Positions 44,694-51,915 of a stretch of 56,586 nt of DNA are shown one piece after another. Every line of letters starts with the position of its first letter. Position 1 is the first letter of the stretch. The stretch is from Bacteroidales bacterium (GTDB lineage: Bacteria; Bacteroidota; Bacteroidia; Bacteroidales; JACABE01): positions 1-56,586 of the forward strand of contig JAHEYQ010000030.1 of the NCBI GenBank assembly GCA_023251515.1, written 5' to 3'. The translations under genes were made by a program, and so were the position numbers. The notes below the pieces were generated by a model, which worked only from the letters and a program-made list of their open reading frames with translations, ran no database searches and had not been told where the DNA came from.

Positions 44694-45863
44694 TTAATAT
44701 ATGATTTCTTCTCTGAAATTATCAACTATTGAATTAAATGGATTTGCAACAGATTGACCTAGTCCACATTTAGCTGCAACTTTCATTGTATTAGCCAATT
44801 TCTTTAATTCATCAAGATATTGTGGCTTTCTGTCTCCTTTTTTAACAGATTCAATACCTTTGAGAAGTTGTTGACAACCAACTCTGCAAGGTGTGCATTG
44901 TCCGCATGATTCTTCATTGAAAAATTCAAGGTAATCGTGTAATACATTATACATTGAGCGTGTACTGTTGAAAATCATCATAGAACCACCGGTTGGAATT
45001 CCTTCGAATCCTATAATTGTTTCTTTTAAATGTTTACGTGGAACGCAATGTCCTGATGCACCTCCAACTTGTACTGCTTTGGTATCACCATCACCAAAAT
45101 CTTCAATAAAATCAGCCAATGGCATTCCTAATTCGAGTTCATAAATTCCCGGTGTTGGAGTGTCGCCAGATACAGAGAATACTTTACTTCCTCTTGAATC
45201 TTTTGTTCCTAATTCTTTAAATCTTTCAACTCCCATTTTACAAATCATGGTAACATAAACCAATGTTTCTACATTGTTGATTACAGTTGGTTTGCTGTTA
45301 TATCCTGATACTGCCGGGTACGGAGGTTTGTTGCGTGGTTCGCCACGTTTTCCTTCCATAGATTCGAATAAAGCGCTTTCTTCACCACAAATATAAGCAC
45401 CACTTCCTGATTTTAAGAAAATATTGAAATCAATACCTTTCGATTTCAATTGCTTATTGAAATCATCAACAATTTTATTTAATTTTGGAAGTAAAAAATT
45501 GTATTCGCCTCTTAAATAAATATAACCTTCTTTTGCACCTATTGAATAGCCACAAATGGTCATTCCGCCTAAAACTTTAATTGCAACAGTATCAAGAATT
45601 TCTCTGTCTTTAAATGTTCCTGGCTCACCTTCATCTGCATTACAAATAACATATTTTACAGGATTATCTTCGTTTTTAGTAAATTTCCATTTTAAGCCAG
45701 TTGGGAAACCAGCTCCACCTCTTCCTTTTAATCCAGAATCTATAATATCCAAAATAATATCATCCGGTGATTTGGTAAGGGTTTTACTTACTACATCAAT
45801 AATTTCATTTATACTGCTTTCCTGAAAGATATAATCAACTTTTTTTAAGATCTTATTTTCCAT
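44694..45863 (-). CDS. hydB: Hydrogenase diaphorase subunit, NuoF-like (compact HydB)
   Basis: 389 residues. NADH/FMN site: LKGRGGAGFPTGLKW (about 46), GAYICGEESALFESMEG (about 155) and the FMN-adjacent stretch AVSGYNSKPTVINNVETLV. The N3-type [4Fe-4S] motif CGQCTPCRVGC is near 330. Unlike the 600-residue HydB of Thermotoga-type bifurcating enzymes it lacks the N-terminal thioredoxin-like [2Fe-2S] domain and the C-terminal two-[4Fe-4S] ferredoxin domain. It oxidises NADH and passes electrons to HydA. The compact form resembles ferredoxin-independent, NADH-dependent hydrogenases such as the one of Syntrophomonas wolfei, but this is inference. Confidence 0.92.
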   Translation of the reverse strand: MENKILKKVDYIFQESSINEIIDVVSKTLTKSPDDIILDIIDSGLKGRGGAGFPTGLKWKFTKNEDNPVKYVICNADEGEPGTFKDREILDTVAIKVLGGMTICGYSIGAKEGYIYLRGEYNFLLPKLNKIVDDFNKQLKSKGIDFNIFLKSGSGAYICGEESALFESMEGKRGEPRNKPPYPAVSGYNSKPTVINNVETLVYVTMICKMGVERFKELGTKDSRGSKVFSVSGDTPTPGIYELELGMPLADFIEDFGDGDTKAVQVGGASGHCVPRKHLKETIIGFEGIPTGGSMMIFNSTRSMYNVLHDYLEFFNEESCGQCTPCRVGCQQLLKGIESVKKGDRKPQYLDELKKLANTMKVAAKCGLGQSVANPFNSIVDNFREEIIY

Positions 45864-45893
45864 TTTATAAAATGTTTGATTTTTTAACTATGT

Positions 45894-46364
45894 TTATTTT
45901 GATGCTTTTGCAATTCCTTCAATTATTTCAACTGCTTTTTGTTGATTGATTTCCGGAAAAACTTCATCATTTACCAGCATAACAGGACCTTTATGACACC
46001 AGCCTAAGCAATTGGCAGTTAATAATGTGAATTTTTTGTCATGTGTGGTTTCGCCTACTTTTATTTTTAGAACATCTTCTAATGCTTCAATAATTTCATC
46101 TTTCCCTTTCATGTGGCATGAAATTGTTTTACAGATTCTGATGATGTTTTTCCCTCTGGGAACTGTATCAAGAAATGTGTAAAATGAAGCTGTTCCATAA
46201 ACATCAGCTGCTGATAAATCTAATTCTTTTGCAACAGCTATCATAGCTTCTTCTGAAAGGAAATGTTCTTCTTTAACAATTCCCTGTAAAACCGGCATCA
46301 GACTATTTCTGGTTTTGCCATGTTTTTCAACTAAGGTTTTAATTAAGGTTTCGATATTGGACAT
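45894..46364 (-). CDS. hydC: Hydrogenase NuoE-like [2Fe-2S] subunit
   Basis: 156 residues from ATG 46362-46364. The frame also contains an ATG at 46374-46376, but GGAGG (46370-46374, complement) stands five bases before the inner ATG, so the inner start is chosen. Thioredoxin-like [2Fe-2S] domain with ligands in ICKTISCHMKGKDEII (about 85-100) and TANCLGWCHKGPVM (about 125-138), as in NuoE. It is the third subunit of the NAD(H)-linked hydrogenase and first gene of the operon, 30 bp ahead of hydB. The promoter has two palindromic operators. Confidence 0.93.
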   Translation of the reverse strand: MSNIETLIKTLVEKHGKTRNSLMPVLQGIVKEEHFLSEEAMIAVAKELDLSAADVYGTASFYTFLDTVPRGKNIIRICKTISCHMKGKDEIIEALEDVLKIKVGETTHDKKFTLLTANCLGWCHKGPVMLVNDEVFPEINQQKAVEIIEGIAKASK

Positions 46365-46369
46365 AGTAT

Positions 46370-46374
46370 CCTCC
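46370..46374 (-). promoter_or_regulatory. Shine-Dalgarno site that sets the hydC start
   Basis: GGAGG on the minus strand, five bases before ATG 46362-46364. It overlaps the alternative upstream ATG, which therefore cannot use it. Strong SD sites are uncommon in Bacteroidetes. Confidence 0.7.
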
Positions 46375-46410
46375 ATATTTTTTAATGTGTTATTATTATT
46401 GTTTTCTTTA

Positions 46411-46428
46411 TTGTTATTTTAGTAACAA
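46411..46428. promoter_or_regulatory. Rex-like operator O1 of hydCBA
   Basis: TTGTTATTTTAGTAACAA: perfect 6-bp arms TTGTTA/TAACAA with a 6-bp centre. This matches the layout of Rex (NADH-sensing repressor) sites; CRP/FNR-family proteins are an alternative. It lies just downstream of the predicted transcription start. Confidence 0.65.
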
Positions 46429-46437
46429 TTGAGACTT

Positions 46438-46445
46438 CAAAATTA
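46438..46445 (-). promoter_or_regulatory. -7 element of the hydCBA promoter
   Basis: The minus strand reads TAATTTTG, an exact TAnnTTTG. A TTTTG on the minus strand at about 46472-46476 could be the -33 element, with a somewhat long 26-bp spacer. The two operators flank this element. Confidence 0.6.
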
Positions 46446-46456
46446 AAAATATTTTG

Positions 46457-46474
46457 TTGTTATTTGAATAACAA
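46457..46474. promoter_or_regulatory. Rex-like operator O2 of hydCBA
   Basis: TTGTTATTTGAATAACAA: perfect 7-bp arms TTGTTAT/ATAACAA with a 4-bp centre. It covers the expected -33 side of the promoter, 46 bp from O1. Confidence 0.65.
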
Positions 46475-46723
46475 AACGAAAAAAAATTGCAAAAACCCTT
46501 AATTTATATTAATTCTAAATATGATTATGTTTTTTAATACTCATATATTTCATATTATCAGTTAGTTTATGGTAAAAATGGCTTGTTAATAACAAATTTA
46601 ATATAATTGAATATAGTGTTAAATATGATTATTTTGATGCTGTTTTTGATAGTTTTTATATTATCTTAATGAATTTGCTTTCAAAAATGCTTCTATTTTA
46701 GCTTCATTATTATGTGTAAGGCG
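46475..46723. other. Intergenic stretch upstream of the hydCBA promoter
   Basis: About 250 AT-rich bases up to the typA terminator. TTGTTAATAACAA near 46592 is a palindrome with a one-base centre, too short a spacing for the operator type above. No gene seen. Confidence 0.4.
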
Positions 46724-46758
46724 AAAAAAAAAGCCAATATCAAAATATTGGCTTTTAT
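46724..46758 (-). terminator. Rho-independent terminator of typA
   Basis: GCCAATAT and ATATTGGC form the stem; on the minus strand nine T follow. It lies just after the typA stop codon. Confidence 0.9.
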
Positions 46759-46775
46759 AAAATATTATGTTGAGA

Positions 46776-48581
46776 TTATTCACTCTTTTTTTGTCGTTTA
46801 CGATCAATTTCATCCAAAAGGATTTTTCTTAATCTTAAAGATAAAGGAGTGATTTCCAAATATTCATCGTCAATAATAAATTCCATATATTCTTCCAGTG
46901 AATATTTAATTGCAGGTACAATTGAAACTTTATCATCGGAGCCTGAAGCACGCATATTGGTTAACTTCTTGGTTTTGGTTATGTTAATAACTAAATCGTC
47001 CTGACGGATATGTTCACCTATTACTTGTCCGGCATAAATTGGTTCATTAGGACTTACAAAGAAATTACCTCTATCTTGCAGTTTATCAATAGCATAAGGT
47101 ATTGCCATACCCGATTCCATTGCAATTAATGAACCATTACGTTTGGTAGCAATATCACCTTTCCAAGGTTCGTAAGCTTTAAAACGGTGAGCCATAATAG
47201 CTTCGCCTTCAGTAGCTGTTAAAATATTACTTCTTAATCCGATAATACCACGTGATGGAATTGAAAATTCAAGATGTAAACGGTCAGCTTTGGTTTCAAT
47301 CTGAATAATTTCACCTTTACGTTGAGTAACCAATTCAATGACTTTTCCGGCAGAAACTTCAGGTGCATGAACTGTCAGATATTCAACAGGTTCGCATTTA
47401 ACACCATTAATTTCTTTGGTAAGTACCCTGGGTTGACCTACTTGTATTTCATAACCTTCGCGACGCATGGTTTCAATTAATATTGATAAATGCAGAATTC
47501 CTCTTCCATATACTATATAGGCATCAGGTGAATTGGTTTCTTCTACTTTTAAAGCTAAGTTTTTCTCTAATTCTTTATACAGACGGTCTCTTAAGTGACG
47601 TGATGTTACAAATTTACCTTCTTTACCGAAGAAAGGTGAGTTGTTGATAGTGAAGAACATACTCATAGTAGGTTCGTCAATTGCAATTGGAATGAGAGCT
47701 TCCGGATTTTCATAATCTGCAATGGTATCGCCAATTTCAAAATCATCTAAACCCAATACTGCACATATTTCGCCAGGCATAACATCTTCTTTCATTTTTT
47801 CTTTGCCTAAGCCTTCAAAAACATAAAGTTCTTTAATCTTTGATTTTACAACCTTTCCATCGCGTTTAACCAAAGAAACATTTTGTCCCCATTTCATAAT
47901 CCCTCTGGTAAGACGACCTACGGCAATTCTACCAACATAAGAAGAATAATCGAGAGAAGTAATTTGCATTTGCAAACTGCCTGTATCAAAAATCGGATCA
48001 GGAATATAATCAATAATAGTGTCAAGTAAATAGGTGATATCAGTTGTTGGTTTTGTGTAATCGGCTGACATCCAGCCTTCTTTCGAAGAACCATAAACGG
48101 TTGGGAAGTTCAATTGCTCTTCTGTAGCATCTAAATTAAACATTAAATCGAAAACAGCTTCATGGGTTGAAATAGGATCACAATTGGGTTTGTCAACCTT
48201 ATTAATTACAACAATAGGTTTTAAATTCAAAGCCAAAGCTTTCTGAAGTACAAAGCGGGTTTGAGGCATTGGACCTTCAAAAGCATCAACCAAAAGTAAT
48301 ACGCCATCAGCCATATTTAAAACACGTTCTACTTCGCCACCGAAATCACTGTGGCCAGGAGTGTCTATAATGTTGATTTTTATTCCTTTATATCTTACTG
48401 AAACGTTTTTTGATAAAATTGTAATTCCTCTTTCTCTCTCCAAATCATTGCTGTCGAGTATTAAATCTCCCATTGCCTGATTTTCTCTGAATAATTTTAC
48501 CTGATGTAAAATTTTATCAACCAGAGTAGTTTTTCCGTGGTCAACGTGAGCAATGATAGCAATATTTCTGATATTCTGCAT
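46776..48581 (-). CDS. typA: Translational GTPase TypA/BipA
   Basis: 601 residues, the usual length. GTPase motifs: G1 AHVDHGKTTLVDKIL (residues 10-24), switch region RERGITILSKN, G3 DTPGHSDFGGEVERVL (about 75), G4 NKVDKP (about 130). Domains 2 and 3 and the TypA-specific C-terminal domain are present; the end reads YLEITPLSLRLRKILLDEID. It binds the ribosome in a GTP-dependent way and aids assembly and growth under stress. Apparently monocistronic with its own terminator. Confidence 0.96.
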   Translation of the reverse strand: MQNIRNIAIIAHVDHGKTTLVDKILHQVKLFRENQAMGDLILDSNDLERERGITILSKNVSVRYKGIKINIIDTPGHSDFGGEVERVLNMADGVLLLVDAFEGPMPQTRFVLQKALALNLKPIVVINKVDKPNCDPISTHEAVFDLMFNLDATEEQLNFPTVYGSSKEGWMSADYTKPTTDITYLLDTIIDYIPDPIFDTGSLQMQITSLDYSSYVGRIAVGRLTRGIMKWGQNVSLVKRDGKVVKSKIKELYVFEGLGKEKMKEDVMPGEICAVLGLDDFEIGDTIADYENPEALIPIAIDEPTMSMFFTINNSPFFGKEGKFVTSRHLRDRLYKELEKNLALKVEETNSPDAYIVYGRGILHLSILIETMRREGYEIQVGQPRVLTKEINGVKCEPVEYLTVHAPEVSAGKVIELVTQRKGEIIQIETKADRLHLEFSIPSRGIIGLRSNILTATEGEAIMAHRFKAYEPWKGDIATKRNGSLIAMESGMAIPYAIDKLQDRGNFFVSPNEPIYAGQVIGEHIRQDDLVINITKTKKLTNMRASGSDDKVSIVPAIKYSLEEYMEFIIDDEYLEITPLSLRLRKILLDEIDRKRQKKSE

Positions 48582-48672
48582 ATTAATATTTTTTGTTTGC
48601 TTTAAAAATGAATTTGCAAAAGTACGGTTTTTAATTCAGATTATAAAACATATTAATATTTATCTATATGCA

Positions 48673-48712
48673 TAAAAAAAAGGCCATCAGATTTCCTGAT
48701 AGCCTTTTTTAA
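48673..48712 (-). terminator. Rho-independent terminator of the aminotransferase gene
   Basis: AAAGGCCATCAG pairs with CTGATAGCCTTT with one mismatch, and a T run follows on the minus strand, about 15 bp after the stop codon. Confidence 0.85.
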
Positions 48713-48725
48713 TTAAATTTTATAA

Positions 48726-49937
48726 TTAGAAAGAAAGTATTGATTTTTTAATAATTTCAACTGCTTCTTTTAATTGTTCTTCAGTAATAACCAAAGGTGG
48801 AGCAAAACGAATGATATGACCATGAGTTGGTTTTGCCAACAGACCGTTTTCAGCCATTTTCAAGCAAACATCCCATGCTTCTTTTCCGTTTTTGGGTTTA
48901 ATGATAATCGCATTTAACAGACCTTTACCTCTAACCAATTCAATCATTTCTGAATCAATTTTACGGATTTCTTCTCTGAAAATATTTCCTAAGTATTCAG
49001 CTCTTTCGGCTAATTTTTCTTCTTTAACAACTTCTAAAGCAGCAACAGCAACTTTAGCAGCTAATGGATTGCCACCAAAAGTAGAACCATGTTCGCCCGG
49101 TTTGATACAAAGCATAATATCATCATTAGCTAAAACCGCTGATACAGGAATAACACCACCTGATAATGCTTTACCTAAAATTAAAACATCTGGTTTAACT
49201 CCTTCATGATCACATGCTAATAATTTACCTGTACGTGCAATACCTGTTTGAACTTCGTCAGCAACAAATAAAACGTTTTTCGCTTTACATAAATCATAAG
49301 CTTTTTTCAAATAACCTTCAGCAGGAACATAAACACCAGCTTCACCCTGAATAGGTTCAACTAAGAAACCAGCTACTGTTGGGTCTTCCAATGCTTTTTC
49401 CAATGCAGGAATATCATTGTAAGGTATTTTGATAAATCCTGGAGTAAAAGGACCAAATCCGTTATATGCATCAGGGTCGGTTGACATAGAAACGATACTG
49501 ATGGTACGTCCGTGGAAATTATCGTTACATACAATAATTTTTGCTTCATTTTCAGCAACACCTTTTTTGGTATAAGCCCATTTACGGATAAGTTTTAAAG
49601 CAGTTTCATCAGCTTCAGCACCGGTATTCATTGGTAAAACTTTATCAAATCCGAAATATTCAGTTACAAATTTTTCGTACGGACCTAAACAATCATTATA
49701 AAATGCACGTGAAGTCAAAGTCATTGTTTTGGCTTGTTCAATAAGTGCATTGATTATTTTTGGATGACAATGTCCTTGATTTACTGCTGAATATGCAGAT
49801 AAAAAGTCGAAATATTTTTTGCCTTCAACGTCCCAAACAAAAGCGCCTTCGCCTTTTGAAAGTACAACTGGTAGCGGGTGGTAATTATGAGCTCCGTAAT
49901 GATGCTCAAGTTCCATGATTTGTTCTGATTTTGTCAT
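48726..49937 (-). CDS. rocD: Ornithine aminotransferase
   Basis: 403 residues, class III PLP aminotransferase. It begins with [21 protein letters not shown], a hallmark of ornithine aminotransferases (here given from residue 11). Other landmarks: [57 protein letters not shown] and the PLP lysine in [17 protein letters not shown] (about 253). It converts ornithine and 2-oxoglutarate to glutamate-5-semialdehyde and glutamate, linking arginine and proline metabolism. The N-terminal pattern separates it from acetylornithine aminotransferases. Monocistronic. Confidence 0.93.
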   Translation of the reverse strand: MTKSEQIMELEHHYGAHNYHPLPVVLSKGEGAFVWDVEGKKYFDFLSAYSAVNQGHCHPKIINALIEQAKTMTLTSRAFYNDCLGPYEKFVTEYFGFDKVLPMNTGAEADETALKLIRKWAYTKKGVAENEAKIIVCNDNFHGRTISIVSMSTDPDAYNGFGPFTPGFIKIPYNDIPALEKALEDPTVAGFLVEPIQGEAGVYVPAEGYLKKAYDLCKAKNVLFVADEVQTGIARTGKLLACDHEGVKPDVLILGKALSGGVIPVSAVLANDDIMLCIKPGEHGSTFGGNPLAAKVAVAALEVVKEEKLAERAEYLGNIFREEIRKIDSEMIELVRGKGLLNAIIIKPKNGKEAWDVCLKMAENGLLAKPTHGHIIRFAPPLVITEEQLKEAVEIIKKSILSF

Positions 49938-50193
49938 AACACTATGTTTTTTGTTTATTAAATTTCAAAGTTTGCTGCAAAATTAAGGATTTAAGTTGTG
50001 TTAAAAAAATAATTTTTATTTATTTTTAATATAATGATTGTTGTATTTTGCAGAATTTCAGTTGTTTGATATTAAATTAGTATTTTAATAATTAATATTA
50101 TAAAATTATATTTGCTCAATTGCTTTATTTGTAACTTTATATTGAATTGATTGTTTAATTTATATTTATTCAATGAATTAAACTTTTTACAAT

Positions 50194-50736
50194 ATGAATA
50201 TTTTGACTATAATATTATTTGTTATTTTTGTATTAATTGCCTTTGTTTTAATAATAAGCTTGTTTTTGAAACAAGAATATGCAGTTGAAAGAGAGATAAT
50301 TATAAATAAACCAATAATTGAAGTATTTAATTATTTGAAAATTCTTAAAAATCAGGATAATTTCAGCAAATGGGCAACTATGGATCCAGAAATGAAGAAA
50401 TTTTATAGAGGCACAGATGGCCAAGTTGGCTTTGTGTCTTCCTGGGAAAGTTTAAACAAAAATGTAGGAAAAGGCGAACAGGAAATTCTTAAAATAATTG
50501 AAAATGAAATAATTGATTATGAAATTAGATTTATTAAACCTTTTAAAAATATTGCAGCAGTTTATTTAATTACAGATTTGGTTACAGAACATCATACGAA
50601 AGTAAAATGGGGTTTTAGTAGTAAAATGAAATATCCAATGAATTTTATGCTATTGTTTTTTAATATGGAGAAATTTATAGGAAAAGATTTTGAAATCGGT
50701 TTAAGTAATTTAAAAGAAATATTGGAAAAGAATTGA
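50194..50736 (+). CDS. SRPBCC-superfamily protein with N-terminal membrane helix
   Basis: 180 residues. One N-terminal helix (IILFVIFVLIAFVLIISLFL) anchors a START-like / polyketide-cyclase fold: VEREIIINKPIIEVFNYLKI (about 33-52), KWATMDPEMKKFYRG and VGFVSSWESLNKNVGKGEQE. These helix-grip proteins bind hydrophobic ligands, but family members have varied roles and I cannot assign one. The gene follows an AT-rich gap of about 255 bp without features and ends shortly before a MITE-like element. Confidence 0.82.
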   Translation: MNILTIILFVIFVLIAFVLIISLFLKQEYAVEREIIINKPIIEVFNYLKILKNQDNFSKWATMDPEMKKFYRGTDGQVGFVSSWESLNKNVGKGEQEILKIIENEIIDYEIRFIKPFKNIAAVYLITDLVTEHHTKVKWGFSSKMKYPMNFMLLFFNMEKFIGKDFEIGLSNLKEILEKN

Positions 50737-50797
50737 TATTCAAATTTTTATATTTGTTAATGAGGTTTTGTTTTATTATTTTTATTAGTTTATACAA

Positions 50798-50915
50798 AAA
50801 AAGGGGCTGTCTAAAAAGTCAATTTCATGGGTTATCAAAGTTAATAATATATTGAATATCAATACATTTAATTTTGTAAAATTGCCAATTTAAGCCTTTT
50901 TAGACAGCCTCTTTT
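50798..50915. mobile_element. MITE-like element with GAGGCTGTCTAAAAAG terminal repeats
   Basis: The left end AAAAAGGGGCTGTCTAAAAA and the inverted right end AAAAAGAGGCTGTCTAAAAA differ at one base in 20 and enclose about 75 bases with no coding capacity. GGCTGTCTAAAAAG termini are typical of certain insertion sequences, so this is a non-autonomous derivative or solo remnant. It lies between convergent genes and may also terminate transcription. No target duplication is clear. Confidence 0.75.
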
Positions 50916-50927
50916 TGTTTGAAGGTT

Positions 50928-51779
50928 TTATTGTATTGGAAATGAAGCTATTGTTCCGTTTGTAGTTACTGTGATTTGGTTATTACATCCATCATTATTA
51001 GGTCCATCTCCCTGAATAAAATCTACTGTAACATTGGTAACCACAGGTGCATTATTACTATCTATGGTATTCATAACCATATTGATAATGCCGCTTAAAA
51101 TGTGTGAACAAGAAGGTGAAAATACAATTAAAGCATTTGATGAAATTGTTGCTGAAAATGACTTGTTTGAGTTGGTACTTCCACTTATCGAACCACCAAA
51201 TGTATAAATATCATCTAATGGATTCGTTGGCGAATTTAATGACCAAGCAACAGAATAACCTGCTGTAAATGTAATGGTGTCATTGCCTTCAATAATGATT
51301 GCATTTGTGATGCTATCAGTATATTGAATTGTTACCCCAGTAGTTTTTGATAATTTCCCTTGATTCGTAATGTCATTTGAACCTTCAACTCTGCTATTTC
51401 CAACATAAAAATTATTGAAAGAAATACTGGTTTTTGTTCCTTGTTCCTGGAAATCGCCGTTGCAATCAGCAACAAAAGAACCTGATTTTCCATTTGTAGA
51501 TTTAATATTTCCAAAATTAAAAGTGTATTTGTCATTTATTGAGTCATAAACAACGTTTGCACCACCAATCATACCAATTCCTGTTACAGCTAATGAGCTA
51601 TCGCCAGAAGCCAGACATATTAATTTGAAAATATCACTGTAGATACCTTGTACAAAAACATAATCCTGAGCTAACCCTGTTTGTTGTGTGTAATTAGCTG
51701 TATTACTATCTTTGTCGCATGAATAAATAATTATTGATGAAATAATTATAGCAAAAAATAAAATGTAAAGCTTTTTCAT
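50928..51779 (-). CDS. Lipoprotein of unknown function
   Basis: 283 residues. Lipoprotein signal peptide LFFAIIISSIIIYSCDKDSN with the lipidated cysteine near residue 21. The mature chain is rich in Ser, Thr, Asn and Gly with predicted beta strands (DSINDKYTFNFGNIKSTNGK; VTVDFIQGDGPNNDGC), and a conserved-looking cysteine near the C-terminus. I recognise no family. Divergent from the SpoIIE-type gene; convergent with the SRPBCC gene. Confidence 0.7.
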   Translation of the reverse strand: MKKLYILFFAIIISSIIIYSCDKDSNTANYTQQTGLAQDYVFVQGIYSDIFKLICLASGDSSLAVTGIGMIGGANVVYDSINDKYTFNFGNIKSTNGKSGSFVADCNGDFQEQGTKTSISFNNFYVGNSRVEGSNDITNQGKLSKTTGVTIQYTDSITNAIIIEGNDTITFTAGYSVAWSLNSPTNPLDDIYTFGGSISGSTNSNKSFSATISSNALIVFSPSCSHILSGIINMVMNTIDSNNAPVVTNVTVDFIQGDGPNNDGCNNQITVTTNGTIASFPIQ

Positions 51780-51915
51780 GATTATTTTTATTAGATTTAT
51801 TTATTAATGCAAAAATACAATATATTTTATGTTAAATGCTTTTTTTTTAATGTTAATGAAAAAAAAGAATTAAATTTACATTTTAAAAGTGAAAATAAAT
51901 TTTAGAAGTAAAAAA

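Noticed and set aside
44694..45863. HydB considered truncated by a frameshift
   Set aside because: The gene has a proper start, an intact NuoF core and normal spacing to hydC and hydA; no remnant of the missing domains is visible in the gaps, so it is a genuinely compact form.
46592..46604. TTGTTAATAACAA as a third operator
   Set aside because: The arms are one base apart, unlike the 6-bp centre of the two hydC sites, and no gene start is close.
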